Positions 1-8,750 of a DNA stretch of 18,673 bases are shown here, in pieces. Every line of letters begins with the position of its first letter. Within the stretch, counting starts at the first letter, position 1. The DNA is from Tubulinosema ratisbonensis. Taxonomy: Eukaryota > Microsporidia > Tubulinosematidae. The notes below the pieces were generated by a model that saw nothing but the letters and a program-made list of their open reading frames with translations, ran no database searches and was not told the DNA's origin. The stretch is taken from NCBI GenBank assembly GCA_004000155.1, contig RCSS01000339.1, forward strand, positions 1-18,673, given 5' to 3'. A program made the translations under genes and the position numbers.

Positions 1-512
1 GGCGGCATGTCTCAAATTAATAAGTTTTTCTGTCAAAATTTTGTTCCACTTTATCTTAATTTTCATAAATATAAAAAAGTAAAATATTTAGTATTAACAT
101 AATTAAAGATTTGCAATCGACTCAACCTATATTAAAATTTTTTACTATAGTAGAAATCATGGACACATTTTTAATAATTTTTTATATATTAAAAAATTTT
201 TTGTTCTGAAAAATTTGAAAAAAATGCTCATAAAAAAAGCAATATTTTTTAAGAGTTTAGAAGACAGTAACATTTTAGTTATAAAGTTTGGAGTTATTAA
301 GAGGCCAATTACAAATTGTTTTATATTGCAAATTTGAAATAAAATAAAATTCTTGGACAACCTTAAATATATTTTTTAAATTTATTTTGTAATTTTAATT
401 TTTTTATATTTTTTTTAAAAACCTAGTAAAATCTAAATTAAAGAATTTAAATTTGCTGATTTTGTGTCCAAAAAAGGTATTTTTTTATTTATTTAAATCT
501 TTAAAAATATAA
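1..512. other. AT-rich intergenic stretch, no gene seen
   Basis: Long A and T runs with stops in all frames. The one open stretch (157-360, minus) encodes a low-complexity K/F/I/L-rich peptide without a recognisable motif and is probably chance. No tRNA, rRNA or clear transposon end was seen. Confidence 0.5.
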
Positions 513-515
513 CCC
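513..515 (+). promoter_or_regulatory. CCC start-proximal motif of the USP-like ORF
   Basis: A CCC in an otherwise A/T-only stretch lies 8 nt before the ATG at 524. CCC- or GGG-like signals just upstream of start codons are a known microsporidian feature. Several other ORFs in this window carry the same motif, which supports both this start and the promoter reading. Confidence 0.45.
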
Positions 516-523
516 TTAATATT

Positions 524-880
524 ATGCTCTTTCTATTTTTCTGCAAAACTATTATAATTCTTTTAAACTATGTTTACACTGCAACAAGCTTAGAACTAGG
601 AAATTATTGCTTTGCCGCAGCTTCTTTAGGATTACTTACAAAATATAAAAAATGCTTTTCAGATTTTACAAACAGTTTAGACTGTACTACATACCATATA
701 CTTTCAAATTTAAACAAAACTAATAGTTTTAGTGATTTATACCCTTATTTTGATGAGCTTATAAATAGTTTAAACAATTCTTCAATCATATCAGGTAGAC
801 AAAATGATGCAGGTGAATTCCTACGTTCATTTTTGAAAATGAAACTTGAGCATGAAAAAATGACCCTTNTTTTACTGTAA
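524..880 (+). pseudogene. truncated ubiquitin-specific protease (C19)-like ORF with signal-peptide-like N-terminus
   Basis: Ubiquitin-specific proteases cleave ubiquitin from proteins with a Cys-His-Asp triad. This 118-codon ORF has a Cys-box-like motif at residues 26-31 (Gly-Asn-Tyr-Cys-Phe-Ala, Cys29 being the nucleophile position) and a QNDAGEFL motif near residues 92-99 that resembles the family's QQDAxEFL segment, at a spacing typical for the family. Residues 1-22 are hydrophobic and look like a signal peptide, which is unusual for a USP. The Asn normally found three residues after the catalytic Cys is Ala here. Catalytic USP domains are about 300 residues or more. This ORF stops before any zinc-binding finger or His box, and none was found in the next 350 nt, so it is probably a decayed gene, though a short secreted derivative is possible. 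One base (869) is ambiguous. The start is chosen by the CCC motif 8 nt upstream. Confidence 0.5.
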
Positions 881-1230
881 ATATCAAATTTCTCTTAAAG
901 TTAATCTACTTAATTTAATGAAACATAATTTAATACTATTTTTTAAATCAAATTTTATTATCAAATTTTCCTTCACTTAAATTCGTTAAATTAAAATTAC
1001 AAAAATAATCAATTAATAAGATAAAATTAAATATATTATCAAGTTTTTGTGATATACTATTTTTCTGTAAGATTTAAATATTCCTCTTTCTGTAATTTTT
1101 GCAATTTCAGCTTTGACAAACAAAATCAGTGGATTTCAAGAAAAACAATAAAATGTATTTTTATATTTACTCCAAATCCCTTAAATTATTTAATACATTC
1201 TTATATAAACATATGATATATTGGTGACAG
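881..1230. other. AT-rich stretch after the USP-like ORF
   Basis: No conserved gene seen. A short frame open from about 883 to 990 begins near the upstream stop but shows no USP motif. There is a little more sequence complexity around 1100-1190, without a recognisable product. Confidence 0.4.
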
Positions 1231-1305
1231 CAAAAACAACCCCACAATATGATTGGCTGATTTTTTCAAAAGAAATCAACCAATCATATTATAGGATCGT
1301 TTTTT
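1231..1305. repeat. imperfect inverted repeat (hairpin), possible MITE or foldback element
   Basis: The inner arms at 1246-1263 and 1273-1290 are inverted copies matching at 17 of 18 positions, with a 9-nt loop. Pairing continues imperfectly outwards (CAAAAAC near 1231 against the complement of GTTTTTT near 1300). The arms carry GATTGG/CCAATC. It lies about 50 bp beyond the 3' end of the decayed MULE transposase, so it could be part of that element's end, an unrelated MITE, or a transcript-end hairpin. Confidence 0.55.
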
Positions 1306-1354
1306 AATTTAAACTATAAAGCTTAATTCTATTGGTATAAAATATTATAACAAA

Positions 1355-2746
1355 CTAAATGATTANNTTAAAAAAAACAAAATTTATCATATTTAAAACT
1401 AACTCTGCTCCATAATTACGTCTAGAATTTTCTTCTAGATGCTGCTTTAATATTTCTTCAAGTTCAATATATTTCAAATTTCTTTCTAATATATAACCAA
1501 AACCAAGTCTTATTTTTTTAATGCGCAGGACGTCCTATTCGTCCCTAAGTTTTTTAACAAGCAAAGGAAAGATTACACGAAGTTCTAAAAGCTGATAAAA
1601 AAAAATAATGCCATCCTTCTATAGCATTGTTGCTTCTTACTATATTATTATCAAACATGACTCTATTTTTGAAAAAATTGGCGAATAATTTACATCTGAC
1701 ATGTTTCCAAAACATTGTTGAAAAAATATTCGTAGATTTCAGTGAGTTTTTCTGGAAAGTAAATGTAATTTCTTATATCATTGAATTGTTATAAATTTCT
1801 TCAAATTTTAAATAAAAAAGGCAAATTAGTGCCTTTGTAAATATTTTCACCTTTAAAACAGTTTGGTAATTGTTTTTGATTCCGATTCATTTATTTTTCT
1901 GATTATGGCCTGCCCTAAAGGAAACTGACATCCTGAGATGTTAACATGAGAATACATTGATTTTATAGCTGAAATAGAAGCTATTCTAAATTATATTTAA
2001 CAACTCTTGGACTAAGAGGTCCTATAATCTGATCTAATAATTTAAATAAATTAGTATATGTTTCTTTTCTTTTATTTTCAATAATTACAAAAGCGACAGG
2101 AAATACGCGTGAGCGCTCAATAAAAGCAGCCAGAAATAATTAATAATACGGCTCTGAAATTACTTTTAATGTTTCATCAATAGACCAAATATTATAAATG
2201 CGTAATTTGCTTGCCATTGATGAAGAAAAAAAATAAAGTTATGGTTTCATCTACAAAATACTTTCTAAAATTATATACACCATACTGAAAAAACTGTTCA
2301 TTGGTATAGTTTCTTGATAATTTGCTGCTTATTTTAATAATAGGACATAGATAAGGTTTAGGATTTATTAAAGACGACTTGTAACTTCTTGATGTCTTAT
2401 ATAAGCTTGCAAAATTTCCAAGTGCTGTGATAGTCATATGATCAACGCTTCGTATCACACTATATACGACATTTTAAGTAAATCCTTTGTGATTTTAATC
2501 AATTCCTTCATTTTATAGGTATAAATTTTTTTTAACTGCAAATATANTAGCTAAATGATTATGTGGTTTGATAACACNAAAAGTTAATAAATTAAAATTG
2601 ATTTCTACATCACTGGTAGCACGTGCTGTGCATGATTTTACCATATACCTTTATTCTTGTTTGTTGATTATAATACGCCTTTTTGTAGATATAATCGTTT
2701 CAAATAATTTGTTCTTCATTTTTTGTGATTTTTTTAATTTTATCAT
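1355..2746 (-). pseudogene. decayed MULE (Mutator-like) transposase
   Basis: MULE transposases cut and paste DNA transposons with a DDE catalytic core. Read on the minus strand with several frame changes, the order is as expected. First comes an N-terminal FLYWCH-type zinc finger (CTARATSD, then the His pair PHNHLA, about 2655-2560). Then an 88-residue open piece (2458-2192) leads into the core. The core shows WSIDETLKV with the first catalytic Asp at 2176-2178, followed by the IERSRVFPVAFVI segment, then YNLE where the second catalytic Asp is normally found, then SGCQFPLGQ where the family has GCxFHxxQ, and finally RSNNAIEGWH (Glu at 1617-1619), the typical third-acid region. Frameshifts (one at a T-run near 2230), in-frame stops, and loss of the second Asp and of the His in the GCxFH motif show that it is dead. 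The full length, about 460 codons, fits the family. The start at 2746 is supported by a CCC motif at 2749-2751. Confidence 0.8.
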
Positions 2747-2748
2747 AT

Positions 2749-2751
2749 GGG
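2749..2751 (-). promoter_or_regulatory. CCC start-proximal motif of the MULE transposase
   Basis: On the minus strand CCC sits 2 nt before the ATG (CAT at 2744-2746) from which the zinc-finger reading of the transposase opens. It fits the microsporidian start signal seen elsewhere in the window and suggests that the transposon used host-type expression signals. Confidence 0.4.
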
Positions 2752-3072
2752 AATATAAAATTTATTTAATAATAAAAAGATCCCATATATCAAATAGAAT
2801 TAAAAAATAAAGACCGTGTAATTTAAACAGTTATATCTACGCGAAAAGGCTTATTCTTGTTGTAACTAATAAAAATGAGGGGTTTTAATCAATTAAATAT
2901 CAAATAAATAAAATAATATATAAATAATAATAATGGTAAAATGTATTAAATTAATTTGTGTTAGGGAACAGTAATTAAGTTAAACTTACCTGTCAACAAT
3001 GACATTGATTTTATTATATGTTCTCGACCTGAAAAACATATAAAGGATAAATAATGATTGAAAATAAATAAG
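2752..3072. other. MULE flank and presumed 5' flank or LTR region of the gypsy remnant
   Basis: Contains a short inverted pair (ATATGGGA at 2745-2752, TCCCATAT at 2781-2788). The stretch at 2786-2802 loosely mirrors 1323-1339 on the other side of the MULE and could be a worn terminal repeat. TGTTAGGGAACA begins at 2959 and has the TGTTA opening common for LTRs. No second copy is visible downstream, so LTR boundaries and a primer-binding site cannot be assigned. Confidence 0.3.
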
Positions 3073-3842
3073 ATGGTTTCTAAAAATGTTTATAGTTTAA
3101 ATATTTTATGAAAAGATAATCATGGTAACAATNGTGACCGAAGAAATGAACCTGTTGATAATACTNAACNGCCAAAGGTATCNNAAGATGAGTTCNGAAA
3201 AATNGNACCAGAAGNCGATAANCTTATGAAAATNTTGAAAACACTNACGACATCTAATGTTNGATTCCAANNATTTGGAGGATTTAAAGGANAAANTCNT
3301 CAAGAATGGATAAACCAATTTGAGNTAGTGCAGAATGAGTGNTCTGATACTAAGTTATTGGNTGGAGTCAGAAGTTNTCTGAANGGAANAGTGTTAAAAT
3401 GGTTTGANGCTTTANTAGATGANNAAATAAAATGCNGGAAAGACTTTAAGATACGNTTTAAAANAAAGTTTCTTGCAATAGNGAAATCTTNTGAANANGC
3501 GAACTTTGAATTAGTAAAATGTTTANTAGACGGTCCANGAAATTNNGATTTCGTTGAATANTTNTATAGGNTTAAAATNNTANATAANAATGCNNNAATG
3601 ACATTNCATCANATAAAATTAAAAATAATATAAAATNTTNTCNTCTNATTTNAAGAGATAAAGTTGAATCNGCTGTAGATTGNGATGAAATNTTNGAAAT
3701 ATGTGAAAAATATANNTGTAGGAAAAGGNTTGNAAATAGTAAAAAAGAATTTAATAAAAAAGAATACCAGAATATCGGCGAGAACAAGGATAGAATAATT
3801 TAATGTTTTATCTGTGAGGGCAATCACTATGCATCTAGCTGC
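3073..3842 (+). pseudogene. gag: Ty3/gypsy-type Gag with zinc knuckle, broken
   Basis: Gag builds the particle of LTR retrotransposons. From ATG 3073 the frame has a TGA at 3109 and then runs open to 3633. It shows the retrotransposon-gag pattern: FGGFKG, QEWINQFE, then SDTKLL, LKWF, and KDFKI..FK..FLAI (about 3268-3480). Near 3600 the reading moves to another frame that carries an in-frame TAA at 3801, followed at once by the zinc knuckle CFICEGNHYASSC (3804-3842). Its spacing is CX2CX3HX4C, one residue shorter than the classical CX2CX4HX4C. Dozens of ambiguous bases are packed into 3130-3720, as expected when reads from many diverged copies are merged. The protease follows directly in the same frame as the knuckle. 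Confidence 0.75.
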
Positions 3843-3884
3843 AAACAAAGGAAACAAAGTCAAAAAGATTTTATCGAACAAAAA

Positions 3885-4375
3885 ATGAGTGTACCTCATA
3901 AAAAAACAAATAATGTTGTACAAAATGTGATAGTAAAAGAAAAACCTAATTTAATCTCTAAGGAAGAGAATAGAGCAACAGTGAGATATCTAATAGTAAA
4001 GCTTAACAATAATTTATATGCTTGTTTAGTAGATACCGGTGCATTTCATAACTTTATTTTCAGAGAATTGCTGAGAAAGAAAACTTAAAGGTTAAAGAGA
4101 AAGGTCTTGAAATAAGAACGGCAACTCAAAAAGAAAANATGAGCNGAGNGGTAAAAGNANAATTATCATTTGGNNGGCAAAATATGAGCGTTANATTTCA
4201 GTTGGTGAAGAATTTAAAAGAGGATATAATCATAGGTATGGATTTCTTATCAAGTGCAAACGCTAAAATCGACTTACTAAATAATAATATTTTTTTGTGT
4301 GGAATGCCTTATAAATTAAGAAATAATAAAAACCTATGTATTGTAACACAGGAATTATCTATAAAATTTAATTAA
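3885..4375 (+). pseudogene. retropepsin-like protease of the gypsy element, frameshifted; pol missing
   Basis: Retropepsins are dimeric aspartic proteases that process Gag-Pol. The active-site motif Asp-Thr-Gly-Ala lies at 4032-4043, preceded by hydrophobic LYACLV. The frame ends at 4088, but the reading continues from about 4065 in another frame to 4375 and contains the second family signature IIIGMDFL..ANAKIDL (about 4226-4270). One frameshift therefore splits a recognisable protease domain. After the protease a stop follows (4373-4375), and the next gene, DCP2, begins to read in from the opposite strand at 4444. No reverse transcriptase, RNase H or integrase is present, so this is either a 3'-truncated copy or a non-autonomous gag-pro derivative. 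Ambiguous bases cluster at 4138-4195. Confidence 0.75.
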
Positions 4376-4443
4376 ATATTAAAAATAATATAATTTATTT
4401 TATAAATTTAAAATAGATNNTTACACAATATTATTTATTATTT

Positions 4444-5157
4444 TTATAAATCTCCTTTACAATTACAAACCTCATTCATTTTTTTTCTAATTTTATCCAA
4501 ATCAAACTTAACCCTAACCCTTTTATAAAACTCAATTTTCTCTTTAATCTCATCAATATACAACAATACCACCTTGTACTTCTCTTCATTCTCATTTAAT
4601 CTATCAATCTCAGCCCAATGTATTTCATCAATCTCATTTCTTGTATTTGTTTGTAATTTAAGCTCTGATGAGATATTAAAACAGAAAAAGAAGGTGCCTC
4701 TAGGTGTAATTATACAAAGTGAACTTAATTTGTTATACACCTCTAGGCCTATCTCTTCGTTTACTTCTCTTTCAGCACACTGTTTCCCTGTTTCATCAAA
4801 AGATTTCTTTCCTTTCGGAAAGAAATACATTTCACTTTTATGACCTTTTACCAACAAAATTTTACTAAAATCCTTTGACACAATGATAGCACCGTAAACT
4901 GGGATATCTTTCTTATAATTTTTAAATAAACTATAATCATTTTCGTTGTATTCTAAAGAATTGTGAATTAAAAGAGCTTTACAAAAGTCACGAAATTTTA
5001 AATAGAATTTTTTATATTTTTTTACGTAACAGTCTATGAATAACCAATATGATTCTTCTAAAGTGAAGTATAATCTTTCTGGGTTGTCTTTTTCTAATTG
5101 TGTTAATGGTAAAATGAATCTTACGCTTAGGTCGTCAAGTATTTCTTCTAATTCCAT
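4444..5157 (-). CDS. DCP2: mRNA-decapping enzyme Dcp2 (Nudix hydrolase)
   Basis: Dcp2 removes the m7G cap from mRNA, releasing m7GDP and committing the transcript to 5'-3' decay in the cytoplasm. The 237-residue protein has the N-terminal regulatory domain, starting with ILDDLSVRFILPL (residues 6-18) and ending near residue 85. Trp38 and Asp42 fall where the cap-contacting Trp and Asp of the yeast enzymes lie. The Nudix domain follows: VYGAII, ILLVKGHKSEMYFFPKGK, and a perfect Nudix box at residues 116-138 (GX5EX7REVNEEIGL) with metal-binding Glu131, Glu134 and Glu135. DEIDEIHW and a charged helical tail correspond to Box B. It lacks the long C-terminal extension of yeast Dcp2, as expected for a compact parasite genome. 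The start is the first ATG that leaves the regulatory domain complete. It is divergent from the membrane-protein gene at 5302, with 144 bp between them. No CCC motif precedes it. Confidence 0.93.
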   Translation of the reverse strand: MELEEILDDLSVRFILPLTQLEKDNPERLYFTLEESYWLFIDCYVKKYKKFYLKFRDFCKALLIHNSLEYNENDYSLFKNYKKDIPVYGAIIVSKDFSKILLVKGHKSEMYFFPKGKKSFDETGKQCAEREVNEEIGLEVYNKLSSLCIITPRGTFFFCFNISSELKLQTNTRNEIDEIHWAEIDRLNENEEKYKVVLLYIDEIKEKIEFYKRVRVKFDLDKIRKKMNEVCNCKGDL

Positions 5158-5301
5158 TAATTTAAATTAATTTATTTTTCATAAAAAAGTATTTTTATTT
5201 ATTTTACAACAATTGATCAACCAATTTCAAAAGAGAAGAAATATCTAACAAATTTTATTGGTTAATTTTTATAAATTATAAATAAATAAAAAAATAATCC
5301 C
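5158..5301. promoter_or_regulatory. shared divergent promoter region, with CCC motif for the plus-strand gene
   Basis: The 144 bp between two head-to-head genes contain a TATA-like TTTATAAATTATAAATA (5267-5283) facing the plus-strand gene and AACCAAT/ATTGGTT inverted CCAAT-like boxes around 5219-5263. CCC at 5299-5301 directly abuts the ATG at 5302. The DCP2 side has no CCC. Confidence 0.4.
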
Positions 5302-5922
5302 ATGGTACAAAAATATGTTCAAAAAAGCAACACAATAAAAGACATATTAACTGACATCCTAAACTCACTGTTACTTAAACCAATCTATAAAAGTTTAATG
5401 AACAAGCTAACTTTCTTAGATGGTTTTTTGGTTATTCTGTTCATTTATACTTTGTATCTACCATCAAAAATATTAACATTATACTTATTAGAAAAAAATA
5501 GTTCATTTCTATCCGACAAATTATTTTGGATGACACAAATTAGTTATTTGGCTTTGTTGGTGATTTTGTTTCTGGGCTGTGCATTTGTATTCCAATACTT
5601 TTATAAAAAACAAAATGAAATTTTTGAAAAGTGGTTTTATATTTCTCCAATTATTTTTATAGATTCTTTTGTTTTTATGGTGTTTTCGAGTGGTGATGTG
5701 CAATGTAAGTTATATCTTTATTTAAAATATACAAGTTTACTTTTTGTTAGTGCGTTTACAATTTTGAGGATACAAGCCAATTATAGGCCGGGAGATAAGA
5801 TTGGTGGTAAAGAGAAGGGATATGTGTTTTTGTTATCAGTTGGGATGTCTGCCATTGTTTTTTCTGTTTTGTATTGGTTTGGTGCTTTGTTTGTTAAAAT
5901 GTTTAGAAATAGAATAGTCTGA
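5302..5922 (+). CDS. multi-pass membrane protein, unrecognised
   Basis: A 206-residue protein with about five hydrophobic helices: residues 40-62, 79-101, 112-129, 138-157 and 173-199. The N-terminal 35 residues and the C-terminus (KMFRNRIV) are hydrophilic and basic. The loop at 160-172 contains YRPGDKIGGKEKG. I recognise no family; a small ER or plasma-membrane protein specific to microsporidia is an inference only. The start is strongly supported by CCC directly before the ATG, and the ORF is intact with no ambiguous base. Codon use becomes somewhat G-richer toward the 3' end. It is divergent from DCP2, so the two may share regulatory DNA. Confidence 0.8.
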   Translation: MVQKYVQKSNTIKDILTDILNSLLLKPIYKSLMNKLTFLDGFLVILFIYTLYLPSKILTLYLLEKNSSFLSDKLFWMTQISYLALLVILFLGCAFVFQYFYKKQNEIFEKWFYISPIIFIDSFVFMVFSSGDVQCKLYLYLKYTSLLFVSAFTILRIQANYRPGDKIGGKEKGYVFLLSVGMSAIVFSVLYWFGALFVKMFRNRIV

Positions 5923-6358
5923 TAAAATCATCTCATAGTTAATAAAATATTTTTTTTTGAAGTATTTTTTTAAAATTTTATGGGAAAAAAATTAAAAATT
6001 TATTTAGTTTTATTTATTAAGATTTATATAAAATAATAATTCATAGAAAAGTTGTTATTTTAAATGAATGAATATTTTTGATTGAAAAATACTTTCGGAA
6101 AAAAAGGAGGTAATTATTTAATTGATTTAAATAAATAATATTATTACAATAAAACTTAAATTTAAAATGTTTTTATAATCAAATTTTTGAATCATAAATA
6201 GGGGTGAATGAAAAAAAAATATCCTTACAAATTTTTAAATATATCAAAAGAAAGGAGGTTAAATTTATTATTTATTGTATTTTTTTTTAATTTTAATAAA
6301 ACAAATTTTAGTTTCGATAAAAGTAAATTATCTAAAAAAATTTTAAAGCTTTATTAAA
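5923..6358. other. AT-rich intergenic stretch
   Basis: No ORF of note. Two similar purine-rich words, AAAAAGGAGGTAA (about 6100) and AAAGGAGGTTAAA (about 6250), are the only conspicuous elements. A bacterial ribosome-binding reading makes no sense here, and I assign no function. Confidence 0.4.
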
Positions 6359-6364
6359 CCCGGG
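6359..6364 (+). promoter_or_regulatory. CCCGGG immediately before an ATG
   Basis: The only G/C hexamer in this AT desert sits exactly before the ATG at 6365. It combines CCC and GGG, the two start-proximal signals reported for microsporidia, and argues that the decayed ORF after it was once an expressed gene. Confidence 0.4.
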
Positions 6365-7129
6365 ATGATAATTAATTTAAATTTAATGACTAAATATTTA
6401 TTCTTGAAACATTTTTGTAATAAAGAAATTTCGTTTAAAAATTTTATTCAACAGAAGAAGCAAAAAATACAACAAAAAAACCTTGTTGGATTGATAAAAT
6501 TCCTTTTCTACCAAGCAATTGACCATACTATTAAATTAATTCGTGAAATTACTGATATAAAATTTTAAGAGAATAATAAATTTACAAAATATCTCTTAAA
6601 GACACAAATGATTATAAATATTTGATATAAAATTCTATCAAAAACAACAAAAATGCAATCGAAGATTATAAAATCCGCTTGAAAAAACAAATAGGTATTA
6701 AGGATGAATATTAAATCAAAAAAAAATTTTTTAAGGAATATTTAGGTTTATTAGTAAATTCAGTATAGCTTTAATAAAAATGAATTTACATCGGAGAGAA
6801 ATAAAAAAATACATATTTTCTAGATCTACTATTTTTCTAATTAATAGTCTTTATATTTTTGTTTTAAGAAAAGCCAAAAATTTTGTATTTTAAAGAAATC
6901 ATTGTTATAACTTTGTTAGACCTATTACTTTGATGCACAATCCGAATTTCAAGTTTTTGTTTGTAATAAAAAAAGATTGTAAAAAATCTTTTACCAAAAT
7001 TATAAATCTGTTTTCTATATCGCAGAATTCAAACTAAGTAATCAATTTCTAAGAGAAGAAAAGTCGAAAATAGATTTATATGAGCATTTTTTCAAAATTT
7101 ATAAATTTACTTTTTATAATAAAATGTAA
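6365..7129 (+). pseudogene. probable decayed lineage-specific gene
   Basis: An intact 67-codon ORF (6365-6568) starts right after CCCGGG. Beyond its stop, coding-like stretches continue in changing frames: SIKNNKNAIEDYKIRLKKQ (about 6635-6690), a stretch from the ATG at 6780, and FLREEKSKIDLYEHFFKIYK near 7050-7110, ending with a stop at 7127-7129. The Lys/Glu-rich, helix-prone composition differs from the surrounding A/T runs. Joined by eye, this would be a protein of roughly 250 residues. I recognise no family. The alternative is that only the first 67 codons are real, or that none are. Confidence 0.35.
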
Positions 7130-8340
7130 TAAAAGATTAAAATTTACATTTTTGATTTGTTTAAAAATTTACTAATCACTATTTTTTAGATCCTATTCCT
7201 TTATAGCATTAAACACTCAATTCTCATCATAACAACATTAAATAATACAGTTATATAACCAAAAGTTTTTCACAGACAATATAGGTTAAATAATACATAA
7301 TTTTGATAAAAATTTCAATAACTTTCCATTAAAATTTTGTGATTCTCTTTCAAAAAAAAGGATAAAAATATTCTTTAATTAAAATTAGCAGGTTTATTTG
7401 TAAAGTTTAATATAAAATTACAACAAAATTATAAAAAAATTTTTACAACAATTTTAACTTTTTTTACTTTATTCTTTCACAAAAAAATAATTTTAATAAA
7501 ATATTTTTTCTTATTTATTTATAAATCAATTTACATGTAAATTTTATAAAATTTTTGTAAAACTAATCATTCATTCAATAATTACAAAAATATTGGTTTA
7601 AATGTCTGTAAAAAACACTTAATTCGTAATTAATTAAGTAATTTTTAAAATGTTTTACCTTCTTCAAAAAATAAATTATTAATTCTTATTTTAAGAAATC
7701 AAGAATATTTAATTACAGTACATTTTTTATGTAATTGAATAAATTAACATTTTTTAATTCAAAGATTGTATTTTTATTACCTAAACTTAGTAAAAATATA
7801 CTAACACTTTTTTATTTCAAATGTAGAAAAATCTAAATTATTTAATGATATTTCTGATTTTTTAAAATATTTAATAATGTATTTCGCAAAATCAACGACT
7901 TTTTTACTTATTTTAATAAATAAAAAGCCATTTAAAAAATAATTTTCAAAAAAGATATATTTTATTTTGTTCACACGTTATTAAATATTTAAAAAAATTA
8001 TAAAATTAAATTTTCTTCTTTCAAAAATGATACATAAAAAATGCTTAAAGTTAACTTTTTAATTTACCTTTTTGTATTTTTTTGATAGTCCTTTATTTTA
8101 AATAATAACTAATTTATGATTTAATCTTACAACTCAACTAATGAATCTATTATTAGTTTTTCTAGTTTTAATTAAAAACTATTATTAGATATTAAATATT
8201 AAAAAGAAGAATAATTAATTTAAATTAGAAAATATTTTTAAATTAAAAGTTTATTTATAGTTGGTTTAATACTTTATCAGATACTTAGTATTTATGCTGA
8301 TTAAGGAAGGATTTTTGAAAAACCTAATTTATTATTTTAA
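7130..8340. other. AT desert, no gene seen
   Basis: About 1.2 kb of A/T-rich sequence with frequent stops in all frames. The only structure noticed is a small inverted repeat (ACTTAATT at about 7617, AATTAAGT at about 7632). No RNA gene or transposon signature was found. Confidence 0.5.
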
Positions 8341-8750
8341 ATTAAATATTTTTTTTATTGTCGTATCCATGCGTGGTAATTATTCATCCCCATAAGGTAA
8401 TAACTAAAAATCAGTATCTTGAGCTATACCTAAGTATGTAGAAACATTTTTACCGTATATTTCCATCGACTAAGGATTAATATTCTTATATAGAAGATAT
8501 AAAAAAAGGTCTTCGTATAGTTTTACCATCTTTAGGCAACAAAAAAAAATGACTAAAGATACTCTTTGAGTAAAATAATTTTTAAGAAGTTTTCCGTTGT
8601 TTCTTGAAATTCATGGGATTGCAAAATATTTCTTATTGTTCTTACTTGTTAAAAAACTTATTTCTGGTAATGAGAAAACATAAAAGCTCTTTGTATAACA
8701 TTTATTTAAGGTTCACAATCTCTATACGTTCTTATCTTGTTCATCATGGG
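8341..8750 (-). pseudogene. decayed coding island with CCC-ATG start on the minus strand
   Basis: This stretch is richer in G/C and in mixed trinucleotides than its surroundings. On the minus strand CCC (8748-8750) directly abuts ATG (8745-8747), which is followed by a second ATG. The first frame stops after 13 codons, but fragments without stops continue in shifting frames, such as ILQSHEFQETTENFLKIILL near 8560-8620. A plus-strand open frame (8604-8801) has less support. I could not match any fragment to a known family. A dead transposon or dead lineage-specific gene is an inference. Confidence 0.3.

Noticed and set aside
157..360. 67-codon minus-strand ORF
   Set aside because: Low-complexity F/K/L/I peptide from A/T runs, no motif, no start signal.
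2568..2810. 80-codon plus-strand ORF
   Set aside because: Lies opposite the zinc-finger end of the MULE transposase, which explains the sequence better; contains Ns.
2959..2970. TGTTAGGGAACA as a definite 5' LTR start
   Set aside because: No second LTR copy, no clear primer-binding site and no target-site duplication could be found, so it is mentioned only as a possibility.
3609..3923. 104-codon minus-strand ORF (and neighbours at 3106-3318 and 3572-3787)
   Set aside because: Shadows of the gag and zinc-knuckle reading on the plus strand, with many ambiguous codons.
4574..4843. 89-codon ORF antisense to DCP2
   Set aside because: Fully inside the Nudix enzyme gene on the other strand, no independent motif.
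6093..6260. Two AAAGGAGGT words resembling bacterial ribosome-binding sites
   Set aside because: The genome is clearly eukaryotic, and no start codon with a real ORF follows at the right distance.
7130..8340. CRISPR-like or tandem repeat array
   Set aside because: Only A/T low complexity; no regularly spaced repeat unit.
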